DNA from: an uncultured Bacilli bacterium
Lineage (GTDB): Bacteria; Bacillota_I; Bacilli_A; RF39; UBA660
Direction of reading: 5' to 3'
Assembly: GCA_947626095.1 (NCBI GenBank)
Contig: CANQQV010000004.1
Span: 1-64,000, forward strand
Length of the DNA stretch: 64,000 bases
This document shows, piece after piece, positions 17,490 to 26,053 of this stretch. Made by a program: the position numbers and the translations under genes. How positions within the stretch are numbered: the first letter of the stretch is position 1; each line of letters starts with the position of its first letter. The notes below the pieces were generated by a model that saw nothing but the letters and a program-made list of their open reading frames with translations, had not been told where the DNA came from and made no database searches.

Positions 17490-17668
17490 AACGGCCATAG
17501 TAAACGGAATAATAAGAAAAATAAAATAAATGTTTCAATTAACAAAATAATTATATTAAAACGTAAAGGTAAAACTAAAGTAATGATAATTTGATAAAAG
17601 ATTAAAATACTTAAACAAAAGATAAATATTAAAGTTAAAAAAGAATTTCTTGGACGTCCTGGACGCAT
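17486..17668 (-). CDS. Small two-helix membrane protein
   Basis: 60 residues on the minus strand, from an ATG at 17668 with AGGGTGAT in front. A positively charged start MRPGRPRN is followed by two hydrophobic stretches (about 10-30 and 38-58) ending in LLWPF. Length, charge distribution and the RBS support a real gene, and nothing else fills this gap. Its stop overlaps the end of the convergent ysxE-like gene. Function unknown. Confidence 0.5.
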   Translation of the reverse strand: MRPGRPRNSFLTLIFIFCLSILIFYQIIITLVLPLRFNIIILLIETFILFFLLFRLLWPF

Positions 17669-17695
17669 ATTTATCACCCTAATATAAAATATGAT

Positions 17696-17722
17696 AAAGA
17701 AACTTTATTTGTTTCTTTTTTT
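17696..17722 (+). terminator. Terminator before surface-protein pair
   Basis: AAAGAAAC / GTTTCTTT stem with loop TTTATTT and a T-run. Confidence 0.7.
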
Positions 17723-17723
17723 A

Positions 17724-17732
17724 TGTTAAAAT
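17724..17732 (+). promoter_or_regulatory. Extended -10 promoter
   Basis: TGTTAAAAT directly after the terminator T-run; no clear -35. Confidence 0.45.
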
Positions 17733-17755
17733 TAATCTAGATAGTAGGTGATATA

Positions 17756-18670
17756 ATGAACAGAAAATATTACTTAATCTTAATCTTAGTTTTAAGTGTC
17801 TCTGTTTTATTATTAGGACTTTCTTATTCCAAAGATTCAAGTATTAATAAATATACTGACGAATTTACGACATATGATCATAATTTAAAGATTGTAACAT
17901 CTGATAAAATTAAAGAAACAACCTTAACTGATTCTTTAATACGAGATATCAGTGTTATTAACAAAGGTCCATACAAGACTAATTTTGCTATTGAAGTAAT
18001 AACTGACTCTTTAGAAGATTTATCTTATACGATTAATGATGGTCAAAAAAATGAATTAAATGACAAAATAATATATACTCAAGAATTAGATACTTTAGGT
18101 AGTAATAATGATTTAGCTACTCTTCGTGTAACTATCTATAACGAGAATAACAAAGAACGTAAAATTACTTTACGTATCCATGAACAAGTTAATTTATTAA
18201 AAGATAAAATAATAACTTCACCAGATGTTTATCATCAAACTGAAGTTGATAATTACATTTATTATGGCGAAAATGCAAACAATTACGCTAACTACAACGG
18301 TCTTACTTATCGTATAGTTGGCTTAGTTAATAATAATATATATCTTATATCTGAAAGTCAGACTAAAACAACTTATAATCCAACCGACGATAATTATTTG
18401 CCAATTGATCTTTACATAGCAACATTTAATAATTCATCAGTAACCATTAATAATTCATCACAATATAAAACTTGGTTAAATGATTCTTTCTGGTTATTAA
18501 ATACCTATGGTCAAAATATGGCCTATTACGTTGATAATGGTAAAGTTATCTTAAAAAATAAAAATACTAATTTATTTGCTAAAAAAATAATAAAAATATA
18601 TATTGATACGGAGATTATCTTGGGGGACGGTAGTAAGAATAATCCTTATGAGGTAGTATATGACGGTTAA
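17756..18670 (+). CDS. Secreted or membrane-anchored surface protein with GDGSxxNPYxV tail
   Basis: 304 residues. A short charged start and a hydrophobic helix at 5-22 form a signal or anchor. The domain around 160-200 (YIYYGENANNY...TYRIVGLVNN) and the C-terminal GDGSKNNPYEVV are shared in form with the protein at 21899-22897 (YYYKGDAYNNY, FRIVRING, GSGTKADPYVV). The role is unknown; cell-surface exposure is inferred. The next gene overlaps its end by 11 bp, so the two are one unit. Confidence 0.7.
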   Translation: MNRKYYLILILVLSVSVLLLGLSYSKDSSINKYTDEFTTYDHNLKIVTSDKIKETTLTDSLIRDISVINKGPYKTNFAIEVITDSLEDLSYTINDGQKNELNDKIIYTQELDTLGSNNDLATLRVTIYNENNKERKITLRIHEQVNLLKDKIITSPDVYHQTEVDNYIYYGENANNYANYNGLTYRIVGLVNNNIYLISESQTKTTYNPTDDNYLPIDLYIATFNNSSVTINNSSQYKTWLNDSFWLLNTYGQNMAYYVDNGKVILKNKNTNLFAKKIIKIYIDTEIILGDGSKNNPYEVVYDG

Positions 18671-19151
18671 TAAAGTATTAAAAAAACAAATTGTAATTGA
18701 AATAATTGCTTTACTTTTTCTTGTAGGATCTATCTGTTATGCTTTTTTTGCTATTAATAGAGGTCAAGCTACTAAAGTCATTGAGTATCAAGGCTTTGTT
18801 TCTGTCTTAGATGATACTAAACAAACACCATTTAAACATTTAAGTAATGGCGAAGGCCTAAGTCAAGAAGGTATAACCTATACTGTAACTAACAATAATA
18901 AAGAAACAACAATGTATAAAGTAATCATAAGTCCTAATCTTCTTGATGAGGCAATTCTTTCCAAAGTTCGCATCGGTGTTGATGATTTATACGTTTATGA
19001 ATTAGAAGATTTAACCAAATATGGTAATGGTTATGTTTTAATCACTAATGAATTAGAAGCTGGTTATACCAAAATTCATAATATTAAAATATGGTATAGT
19101 GATGAAGTTGAAGAAAATAACTTAAAATTCACTTATAACCTAATTAGATAA
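18660..19151 (+). CDS. Small exported protein, TasA/camelysin-like in outline
   Basis: 163 residues. A membrane helix lies at 12-30 (IALLFLVGSICYAFFAI), followed by a beta-rich outside part with TYTVTNNNKETTMYKVIIS, which resembles the strand pattern of TasA/camelysin-type proteins, though no SipW peptidase is seen nearby. It is cotranscribed with the previous surface protein. The family call is tentative. Confidence 0.55.
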   Translation: MTVNKVLKKQIVIEIIALLFLVGSICYAFFAINRGQATKVIEYQGFVSVLDDTKQTPFKHLSNGEGLSQEGITYTVTNNNKETTMYKVIISPNLLDEAILSKVRIGVDDLYVYELEDLTKYGNGYVLITNELEAGYTKIHNIKIWYSDEVEENNLKFTYNLIR

Positions 19152-19983
19152 CAATTGCTATTATTACAAAAGTTAAAAAGCCAAAGATTACTAAATGCAG
19201 CAAACGATATAATAAATATTTTCTATAATTAATTGAAGTATCTTTAATGATACTTTTTATTTGGCATTCAATACATAAACCACAAGTAGATAACGAAATA
19301 ATCGTTAAAAATAATTTATATGTTAAAGAAATATTTACTGTACTTAAAAAGTTTAAAGAAGTCGTAATTTCTAAAAAACTTAATATTAAACCATTTACAT
19401 AATTATTTTCTATCATTGTTAAAGGTAAAGTATTAAAGAAAATAATTGTTCCTAATATCATAATTAATGTATTAATATTTTTGGTTATACTATTAATAAA
19501 AACTTTTAATAGATTAGTATGTTGTTTATCAAAGTTAATTGCTGGTGGTTTTATTATTTTAATTAATAATAAGTTCGCCACAATATTTGCTATCATTACA
19601 ATTAAAGCTACTTTATTATTAAATATTAATTTAAGAAAAGTATAAGTAAATATTGGCGAAGTATACTTTGTAACAGCTAATAACTTTGTTAAATCTCCAT
19701 CATACTTATTAAGGATATAAGCATTAGTTGGACTTCCTGAGATAATACTTAATAAATAGATATAATTAAAATGTCCATATTTATTAACATAATATGGTAT
19801 GTTAGAGTTATAAATAAGATCAACGATAATAAATGTTGGAAATAAAGTTGGTAATATTTTATGTAGCCAAATAGTAACACTATAAATCGTTTTACTAGTA
19901 ATAAACTCATTATTTGTTAATACATAGTAAAAATAAATAATTAAAATTGTCAACAAAAGCAAATTTTTTAGGATATTTTTCAT
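19144..19983 (-). CDS. YlbJ-like sporulation integral membrane protein (nucleoside-recognition/Gate fold)
   Basis: 279 residues, about two thirds of the Bacillus YlbJ length, with roughly eight hydrophobic segments. WLHKILPTLFPTFII and SIISGSPTNAYIL are the conserved YlbJ/SpoIIIE-type Gate signatures (LPSLFPF and GYPxGA in relatives). In Bacillus ylbJ is a spore-development gene beside ylbL; here it is divergent from a ylbL-like gene, which supports the call. Its 3' end overlaps that of the convergent gene by 8 bp. Confidence 0.75.
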   Translation of the reverse strand: MKNILKNLLLLTILIIYFYYVLTNNEFITSKTIYSVTIWLHKILPTLFPTFIIVDLIYNSNIPYYVNKYGHFNYIYLLSIISGSPTNAYILNKYDGDLTKLLAVTKYTSPIFTYTFLKLIFNNKVALIVMIANIVANLLLIKIIKPPAINFDKQHTNLLKVFINSITKNINTLIMILGTIIFFNTLPLTMIENNYVNGLILSFLEITTSLNFLSTVNISLTYKLFLTIISLSTCGLCIECQIKSIIKDTSINYRKYLLYRLLHLVIFGFLTFVIIAIVI

Positions 19984-19999
19984 ATATTGTCCTCATCAA

Positions 20000-20008
20000 T
20001 GATATAAT
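20000..20008 (+). promoter_or_regulatory. Extended -10 promoter of ylbL-like gene
   Basis: TGATATAAT between the divergent ylbJ-like and ylbL-like genes; the 41-bp gap leaves no room for a good -35. Confidence 0.5.
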
Positions 20009-20024
20009 AAAATAAGGTGATATA

Positions 20025-21038
20025 ATGTTTAATAATCTATATGAAAAATTAAAAACATTTATGAAAGATAATTTATTATTTGTTATTGTTATCACTCTTT
20101 TAATTCTTTCAATGTTTATTAAACTTCCTTATGATGTTGAAATGCCTGGAGGAATTATCGATTTAGAAAATAGAGTTACCGTCGATGGAAAAGAAGTCAA
20201 AATTGATGGCTCATTTAACATGGCTTACGTTTCAATAATTAGAGGCAGGATACCTTACATCCTAATGGGACTTATTCTCCCTGATTGGGATGTTGTTAAA
20301 GAAAGCAATACGATGTACGAAAATGAAAACGTCGAAGATGCTGATAATCGTAATCACCTTGAATTAGAACAAAGTAAGGATTATGCTATTGCTGCTGCTT
20401 TAACTGCTGCTAATATTCCTTATGAAATAACTAATAAACAAAATTATGTTGTCTATATTGATCCCAAAGCCCATACTGATTTAAAAATAGGGGATAATAT
20501 ATTAGAAGTAAATGGTCAAGAATTATTTGATATTAATGAATTAACTGATATCGTTCAACAAGCTAAAGTTGATGATATTCTTACAATGAAAGTCTTACGT
20601 GATAAAAAAAAGATCGAAACAACTGCTAAAGTCTTTAATGAAGATGATAAGCAATATATTGGTATTTCATCACTAACCACTTTTGATATCGATAGTGACG
20701 TCAAAGTTGATATCAAATCGAAAGAAACCGAATCAGGACCTAGTGGTGGTTTAATGATGACTTTAATGATTTATAATGCTGTTACTAAACAAGACTTAAC
20801 CCATGGTAAAAAAATCGTTGGTACCGGAACAATTAATTTAGATGGTAGTGTCGGCGAAATAGGTGGGGTTAAATACAAACTAATGGGTGCTGTTCATAAT
20901 AAAGCTGATGTCTTTCTAGTTCCTGAAGGAAATTATGATGAAGCCATGAAAGTTAAAAAAGCAAAAAAATATAAAATTGAAATAGTCAAAGTTGCTAAAT
21001 TACAAGATGCAATTAATTATTTGGAGGGATTATCATGA
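20025..21038 (+). CDS. ylbL: PDZ-containing Lon-like protease YlbL
   Basis: 337 residues. One membrane helix at 16-33, a PDZ domain (about 130-195, with IGDNILEVNGQELFDINELTDIV), then a Lon-type protease domain with ESGPSGGLMM (catalytic Ser240) and GEIGGVKYKLMGA (Lys283). Membrane-tethered and probably facing outside. AGGTGATATA precedes the start. It ends in TGA, overlapping the ATG of the HD gene, which also shows TGA is a stop in this genome. Confidence 0.9.
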   Translation: MFNNLYEKLKTFMKDNLLFVIVITLLILSMFIKLPYDVEMPGGIIDLENRVTVDGKEVKIDGSFNMAYVSIIRGRIPYILMGLILPDWDVVKESNTMYENENVEDADNRNHLELEQSKDYAIAAALTAANIPYEITNKQNYVVYIDPKAHTDLKIGDNILEVNGQELFDINELTDIVQQAKVDDILTMKVLRDKKKIETTAKVFNEDDKQYIGISSLTTFDIDSDVKVDIKSKETESGPSGGLMMTLMIYNAVTKQDLTHGKKIVGTGTINLDGSVGEIGGVKYKLMGAVHNKADVFLVPEGNYDEAMKVKKAKKYKIEIVKVAKLQDAINYLEGLS

Positions 21039-21646
21039 ATTACTACGACTCTAATGTTATAAAATATCTCGATTCTTCAATTGTTTTAAATCCTTTTTTC
21101 GATGAATGGTATAGTATCGTTGAAGAAATTTTAAAACATCCTGAATTTCAAAAAAGAAAACTATTTATGCATCATCATAATCTATCTGTATGGGATCATT
21201 CAACCTTAGTTTCTTTTAAAGCTTTTATGGCTAGTAAATATTTTAAAGCAGATAAAAGAGTCTGTGCAATTGCCGGACTACTTCATGACTTCTATAGTCA
21301 AGCCTGGATAAGTACTCCTGAAATAGAAGCTTTAGAAGATGGTAAATACACTAAAGCAATGAAAGAACCAAAACCATGGTATAAAATGCATGGTTTTACA
21401 CATGCTAAAGATGCTTCTATAAACTACATCAAGTATTTTCCGCATTTAGAAGATAAAAAAATAACTAATTGTATCTTAAGACATATGTTTCCTTTAAATA
21501 TTATTCCTCCACGTTATCGTGAAGGCTTAATAATTACAGCTGTTGATAAATTAAATAGTGTTCATGAACTACCAAGTATTGTGTATGTCTCTAAAAAAGT
21601 TATTAAAAAAACTTACCATATTTTATCAGATGTTAATCGAATTTAA
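21035..21646 (+). CDS. HD-domain phosphohydrolase
   Basis: 203 residues, start overlapping the ylbL stop (ATGA). HHHNLSVWDHS near 47-57, GLLHDF near 90, HGFTHAKDA near 123 and TAVDKLNS near 173 supply the His, HD and final Asp of the HD metal site. HD enzymes split phosphate esters of nucleotides; the substrate here is unknown. Translational coupling to ylbL suggests a shared membrane-associated job, but no more can be said. Confidence 0.8.
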   Translation: MNYYDSNVIKYLDSSIVLNPFFDEWYSIVEEILKHPEFQKRKLFMHHHNLSVWDHSTLVSFKAFMASKYFKADKRVCAIAGLLHDFYSQAWISTPEIEALEDGKYTKAMKEPKPWYKMHGFTHAKDASINYIKYFPHLEDKKITNCILRHMFPLNIIPPRYREGLIITAVDKLNSVHELPSIVYVSKKVIKKTYHILSDVNRI

Positions 21647-21660
21647 TTGACGTCAATTAA
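21643..21660. promoter_or_regulatory. 18-bp perfect palindrome, possible operator
   Basis: TTAATTGACGTCAATTAA spans the stop codon of the HD gene and reads the same on both strands. There is no T-run after it, so it is not a standard terminator. It ends 21 bases before the -35 of the next promoter, a common place for an activator or repressor site. Confidence 0.45.
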
Positions 21661-21681
21661 AAACAAATTATGGTGATTTGG

Positions 21682-21710
21682 TTGCGATATAAAAAATATT
21701 TTTGTATGAT
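21682..21710 (+). promoter_or_regulatory. Promoter of the membrane microprotein gene
   Basis: TTGCGA (21682-21687), 17-bp spacer, TATGAT (21705-21710). Confidence 0.55.
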
Positions 21711-21737
21711 AAATATGAATGTTAGGAGGAATAGTAT

Positions 21738-21818
21738 ATGAAACAAGAATCAATATCAAGATATTTAATTATACTATTTTTAACTATAATCGCAATTTTA
21801 ATTACGATTAGTGCTTAG
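21738..21818 (+). CDS. 26-residue single-helix membrane microprotein
   Basis: ATG 21738 lies eight bases after a full AGGAGGA ribosome binding site and the frame ends at TAG 21816-21818. The product starts MKQESISRY and is then almost wholly Ile/Leu/Thr/Ala, one membrane span. It has its own promoter and a terminator starting in its stop codon, which together make it a real monocistronic gene and not noise. Such peptides often tune a membrane enzyme or act as type I toxins; no antisense RNA was looked for beyond the sequence itself. Confidence 0.65.
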   Translation: MKQESISRYLIILFLTIIAILITISA

Positions 21819-21841
21819 ATTGATTGTATCAATCTTTTTTA
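21817..21841 (+). terminator. Terminator of the microprotein gene
   Basis: AGATTGAT / ATCAATCT stem, 3-base loop, then six T. Confidence 0.8.
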
Positions 21842-21898
21842 TTTGCTTTTTAACTATTATTATTGTAAAATTAAAGAAGATATGGAAGTGTATATGAT

Positions 21899-22897
21899 AT
21901 GAAGAAATTTGATCCAGATAAAGAATTAGCCAAAATGCAAAATAAAAATCAATCTATATTTAATGCCAGTAAGATAAACAATATGTATGTTCCTATTTTA
22001 GTTATTGCTTGTTCAATCTTATCTTTTGTTGGTATTACTTTTTCTGCTAACTTAGTTGAAGATAATAAAGCTGAATACAACGTAGAAGTAACGGTTATGG
22101 GAGATGAAGAATATACTTACACTAAAACCGTTAAAGAAGGAGCATTTAGCGATACTATTAATACTAATGGTAGTATAGGCAACATAAACTGTACATCTGG
22201 CAACCTAAATTTTGATCCTTTAACATCAAGAATATATAGTCCTTATCTAAGTCAAAATACTACTTGTTATATTGTATTAACCGAAACAACAAACAATATT
22301 AATGTTGATGAATTAGTTCCAATTGCTGATGGTGATGGCACATCATATTATTATAAAGGTGATGCTTACAATAACTATATTATCGTTAAAGATATGGCCT
22401 TTAGAATAGTTAGAATAAATGGTGATGGTAGTTTAAGATTAGTTCTTAACGATGTTGTCCTTTCATCTTCATATGGTACAAATAATGAATATTTAGGAAG
22501 TAATTTACAAAAAGTTCTAGAAAATTGGTATGATTCTAATTTCAAAGATGAAAGTTACTTAATTGAATGGGAATTCTCATACTTAAATAGTGTTGATTTT
22601 AGTATTGAAGATTTAAGAAATGATGATGGATACATTCAAACTAAAGTTGGAACTTTAAGTGTTAGTGAAGCTTATGTAATAAATAAAGATGTTGAAAACA
22701 GTTATTTAAATACACCAAACGGTTTCTTACTTATGAACCCAAATGGTATCGATGAAGTATGGGCTTTCAAGAATAATAAAATAACTAGTGTATCTAAAAA
22801 TGCTGTTTTAAACGTTCGCCCAGTTATTAATATCAGAACCGATAATATTACTGGCAGTGGTACTAAAGCTGATCCATATGTTGTAGAAGAAGATTAA
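21899..22897 (+). CDS. Membrane-anchored surface protein with GSGTKADPYVV tail
   Basis: 332 residues. A cytoplasmic start of about 28 residues precedes a membrane helix (YVPILVIACSILSFVGITF, about 30-48). The outside part has a beta domain, then YYYKGDAYNNY / FRIVRINGDGSLRLVL, ending NVRPVINI ... TGSGTKADPYVVEED. This tail and the YxGxxxNNY/RIV module also occur in the protein at 17756-18670. The VRPVI(N/S)I plus DPY(V/E)V ending is seen in families of surface proteins from related gut bacteria (from memory). Adhesin or enzyme role unknown. Confidence 0.7.
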   Translation: MKKFDPDKELAKMQNKNQSIFNASKINNMYVPILVIACSILSFVGITFSANLVEDNKAEYNVEVTVMGDEEYTYTKTVKEGAFSDTINTNGSIGNINCTSGNLNFDPLTSRIYSPYLSQNTTCYIVLTETTNNINVDELVPIADGDGTSYYYKGDAYNNYIIVKDMAFRIVRINGDGSLRLVLNDVVLSSSYGTNNEYLGSNLQKVLENWYDSNFKDESYLIEWEFSYLNSVDFSIEDLRNDDGYIQTKVGTLSVSEAYVINKDVENSYLNTPNGFLLMNPNGIDEVWAFKNNKITSVSKNAVLNVRPVINIRTDNITGSGTKADPYVVEED

Positions 22898-22911
22898 ATC
22901 TTCTTTTTTTT
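22887..22911 (+). terminator. Terminator of the surface-protein gene
   Basis: AAGAAGAT / ATCTTCTT stem across the stop codon with a 3-base loop and a T-run. Confidence 0.8.
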
Positions 22912-22920
22912 CTGAGAATT

Positions 22921-22929
22921 TGTTATAAT
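22921..22929 (+). promoter_or_regulatory. Extended -10 promoter of mutS
   Basis: TGTTATAAT; transcription should begin near 22936, only about ten bases before the mutS start. Confidence 0.55.
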
Positions 22930-22945
22930 AGTCCATGTGATGGAT

Positions 22946-25483
22946 ATGAAAAGAAACGAAGTAGATAGAAGTAAATTAAGTCCTGGTATGAAACAATATA
23001 TGGAAATCAAAGATGAACATCCAGATGAGTTATTATTTTATCGTTTAGGTGATTTCTATGAATTGTTTTTTGAAGATGGCATTTTATGTAGTCGTGAATT
23101 AGAATTAACTTTAACTGGTAAAAATGCCGGTCTCGAAGAACGTGTACCTATGTGTGGTGTTCCTTTTCATAGTGTTAAACCTTATATTGAAAAACTTGTC
23201 AGCAAAGGTTACAAAGTTGCTATCTGTGAACAATTAGAAGATCCTAAAGACGCTAAAGGCATGGTCAAAAGAGGCGTTGTTCAAGTCGTTAGTAAAGGTA
23301 CTGTAGTTGATTATGAAATGTTAAATGAATATGATAACAATTATATAGCTAGTATCCTAAAGATAAATGGAACCTATACTATTACTTACAGCGATATCTC
23401 TACTGGTTCCTTATACATCCTTGATGTTTATGACGATAAAAACAAATTAATCGATACAATTCTTAATTTAAATCTTAAAGAAATAGTTTTATATGATAAT
23501 GAAGAATTTGAACTAATAGATTTACTTCGTAATACTTATGGTATTGATATTAATATTTGCGGCAACTACCTAGAAGATAAATACGAATACTTATATAAAG
23601 ATATTAAAGAAATGCGTTATATCCTAGGTATTAAACATCTTTTATACTATTTAGTCGTAAAAGAACTAAAAGAATTAGATCACTTAGAAAAAGTTACTAT
23701 CGTTAATCCTTTAGAATACTTAGAAATGGACGTTCACACTGTTCGCAATCTTGAATTATTCGAAACTTTAAGATTAAAAGAAAGAACATATAGTTTAATT
23801 TGGTTACTTGATAAAACCAAAACCGCTATGGGTAGTCGTATGTTAAAAAACTGGCTAGCAAATCCCTTAAAAGATAAAGATAAAATTACCAATCGTTATG
23901 ATATGATTGGTAAATTACGTGAAGAATTTATTTTAAAAGATGAACTATTAAACGATTTAGATCAAGTATATGATTTAGAAAGATTATGTGGTAAAACAGT
24001 CTGCGGTAATTTAAATGCTCGTGATGTTCTTCAAATTAAACGCAGTTTAAAAGTATTACCTAGTATCTTAGAAAAAATTAAAACTTTAGGTTTTAAATAT
24101 CAATTTAGTGATGAACACGAATTATATAACTTACTAGAAGAAAGTATTTATGAAGATCCACCTATTGGTTTAAAAGAAGGATACTTAATTAAAGATGGTT
24201 ATAATAAAGAACTAGATGAATTAAAAGCTATTCGTAGTGGTGGTAAAGATTTTATCGCTTCATTAGAAGAACAGGAAAGAGAAAGAACCGGTATTAAAAC
24301 TTTAAAAGTCGGTTATACCAAAGTCTTTGGTTATTATATTGAAATTAGTAAAGGTCAAGTTAAAGATGTTAAAGATGAATACGGTTATGAACGAAGACAA
24401 ACTTTAACTAATTGTGAAAGATTTATTAGTCCTTTGTTAAAAGAAAAAGAAGCTTTAATATTAAATGCTGAAGAAAAAATAATCGAACTAGAATACAACT
24501 TATTTATGAGTATTAAAGAAAAAATCAAAAAAGAAATCTTCACTTTAAAAGCTATTGCTAATGATATCGCCGAAATTGATGCTATTTGCAGTTTAGCAAC
24601 TGTTGCCGATTTATATAACTTAGTAAGACCTGAAATAACTGACGAAAGAATCGTTGACATTGAAGAAGGACGTCACCCAGTTGTTGAAAGAGTTAGTAAA
24701 AATGAATATGTAGCTAATGATTGTAAGATGGATAAACATACTAACACCTTACTAATTACCGGTCCTAATATGAGTGGTAAATCAACCTTCATGCGTCAAC
24801 TAGCGATTATAATTATTATGGCGCAAATGGGTTCATACGTTCCGGCTAAAAAAGCAATTTTACCAATCTTTGATAAAATATTTACGCGTATTGGAGCTTC
24901 TGATGATTTAGTATCCGGCGAATCAACCTTCATGGTTGAAATGATGGAAGCTCGTAATGCCATTGCCAATGCTACTAGTGATTCCTTAATTTTATTTGAT
25001 GAACTAGGTCGTGGTACAGCTACTTATGATGGTATGAGTTTAGCGCAATCTATTTTAGAATATGTTAATAATGATATTGGTTGTAAAACATTATTTAGTA
25101 CCCATTATCATGAATTAACCGCCTTAGAAGAACTTAAAGGTATTAAAAACGTTCACGTAGAAGCTTACTTAAAAGATGGAAATGTTACTTTCTTACATAA
25201 AGTAAGTCCCGGAGCAGTCGATAAAAGTTATGGTATTCATGTTGCTAAACTAGCTGGTATGCCTCCAAAAGTCTTAGAACGTGCTGAAGAAGTTCTAAAT
25301 TATTATGAATCACAAGATGAAAAAGCTCCAAAGCGTAACTCTGAACAAGTTTCCTTTGATTTTGATGAACCTAAACAAAATAATAAAGTTATGGACAAAT
25401 TATCAGAAATTGATCCATTAAAAGTAACTCCTATGGATGCAATTAATCTTTTATATGAATTAAAGGAGTTATCAAAAAAATAA
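22946..25483 (+). CDS. mutS: DNA mismatch repair protein MutS
   Basis: 845 residues from ATG 22946; GTGAT at 22937-22941 can pair with 16S rRNA, whereas earlier in-frame starts (22937, 22940) lie at or before that site. KLSPGMKQYMEIK and FYRLGDFYELFF contain the Phe-x-Glu mismatch reader (FYELF). Later come Walker A TGPNMSGKSTFMRQ near 610, DELGRGTATYDG and the STHYHEL switch. The C-terminal part is near standard length. It recognises base mismatches; mutL is not in the window. Confidence 0.95.
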   Translation: MKRNEVDRSKLSPGMKQYMEIKDEHPDELLFYRLGDFYELFFEDGILCSRELELTLTGKNAGLEERVPMCGVPFHSVKPYIEKLVSKGYKVAICEQLEDPKDAKGMVKRGVVQVVSKGTVVDYEMLNEYDNNYIASILKINGTYTITYSDISTGSLYILDVYDDKNKLIDTILNLNLKEIVLYDNEEFELIDLLRNTYGIDINICGNYLEDKYEYLYKDIKEMRYILGIKHLLYYLVVKELKELDHLEKVTIVNPLEYLEMDVHTVRNLELFETLRLKERTYSLIWLLDKTKTAMGSRMLKNWLANPLKDKDKITNRYDMIGKLREEFILKDELLNDLDQVYDLERLCGKTVCGNLNARDVLQIKRSLKVLPSILEKIKTLGFKYQFSDEHELYNLLEESIYEDPPIGLKEGYLIKDGYNKELDELKAIRSGGKDFIASLEEQERERTGIKTLKVGYTKVFGYYIEISKGQVKDVKDEYGYERRQTLTNCERFISPLLKEKEALILNAEEKIIELEYNLFMSIKEKIKKEIFTLKAIANDIAEIDAICSLATVADLYNLVRPEITDERIVDIEEGRHPVVERVSKNEYVANDCKMDKHTNTLLITGPNMSGKSTFMRQLAIIIIMAQMGSYVPAKKAILPIFDKIFTRIGASDDLVSGESTFMVEMMEARNAIANATSDSLILFDELGRGTATYDGMSLAQSILEYVNNDIGCKTLFSTHYHELTALEELKGIKNVHVEAYLKDGNVTFLHKVSPGAVDKSYGIHVAKLAGMPPKVLERAEEVLNYYESQDEKAPKRNSEQVSFDFDEPKQNNKVMDKLSEIDPLKVTPMDAINLLYELKELSKK

Positions 25484-26001
25484 TGTATCAAAAAGATTAC
25501 TTTTACGGTATAACCGATGTTATGCATTATAACGTTTATGCTATTTTGTTAAAAAATTATATCACAAAAGAAGAGCATGTTATTATTAAAGTCTTTAAAA
25601 AAAATGATGAAATAGTAATTATTGAAACAAATAATTTTAAAGATACTATCATCAAAGATACGCGAAAAGATCCAAGTACAGACTTAATGACTTTTGATTT
25701 AACCTACTTACATACTCTAGACCGTTATTATAGCGACTACGAAATACCTGGAATGGTATATGAATATATCGAAGGAGTAGGTAGCTGGTATCGTGTTAAA
25801 ATTGATAATTACAGTCCCTTAGATAAAGATTTAAAACCATTTTATTTAAAGAAAAAAATTACGAAAGAAGCTCTAATTAACTATGCCAAAGACCAAGATA
25901 CTTTAGATAAACTTTATAAATTTTATGATATAACCAAAGGTTTAATCAAATTTACTTGTCCAAATAAAGTAAAAAAGCTATTCGAATTAATAGAAGAATA
26001 G
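25483..26001 (+). CDS. Hypothetical protein coupled to mutS
   Basis: 172 residues, ATG overlapping the mutS stop (TAATG). Mixed alpha/beta composition with DVMHYNVYAILL, a run of strands, YSDYEIPGMVYEYIEGVGSWYRVKID, and a Lys-rich helical C terminus. No signal peptide, Cys cluster or known motif is seen. No family is recognised. Confidence 0.6.
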   Translation: MYQKDYFYGITDVMHYNVYAILLKNYITKEEHVIIKVFKKNDEIVIIETNNFKDTIIKDTRKDPSTDLMTFDLTYLHTLDRYYSDYEIPGMVYEYIEGVGSWYRVKIDNYSPLDKDLKPFYLKKKITKEALINYAKDQDTLDKLYKFYDITKGLIKFTCPNKVKKLFELIEE

Positions 26002-26019
26002 TTTTTTTATGTCTAATTA

Positions 26020-26028
26020 TGATATACT
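26020..26028 (+). promoter_or_regulatory. Extended -10 promoter with overlapping inverted repeat
   Basis: TGATATACT; the same bases form ATACTT / AAGTAT (26024-26029 with 26033-26038), a small inverted repeat at the transcription start. Confidence 0.4.
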
Positions 26029-26053
26029 TATAAAGTATACAGTAGGTGATAAA

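Noticed and set aside
26009..26053. Earlier start of the giant HD gene
   Set aside because: It lies before the likely promoter -10, whereas ATG 26054 has AGGTGAT at normal spacing.
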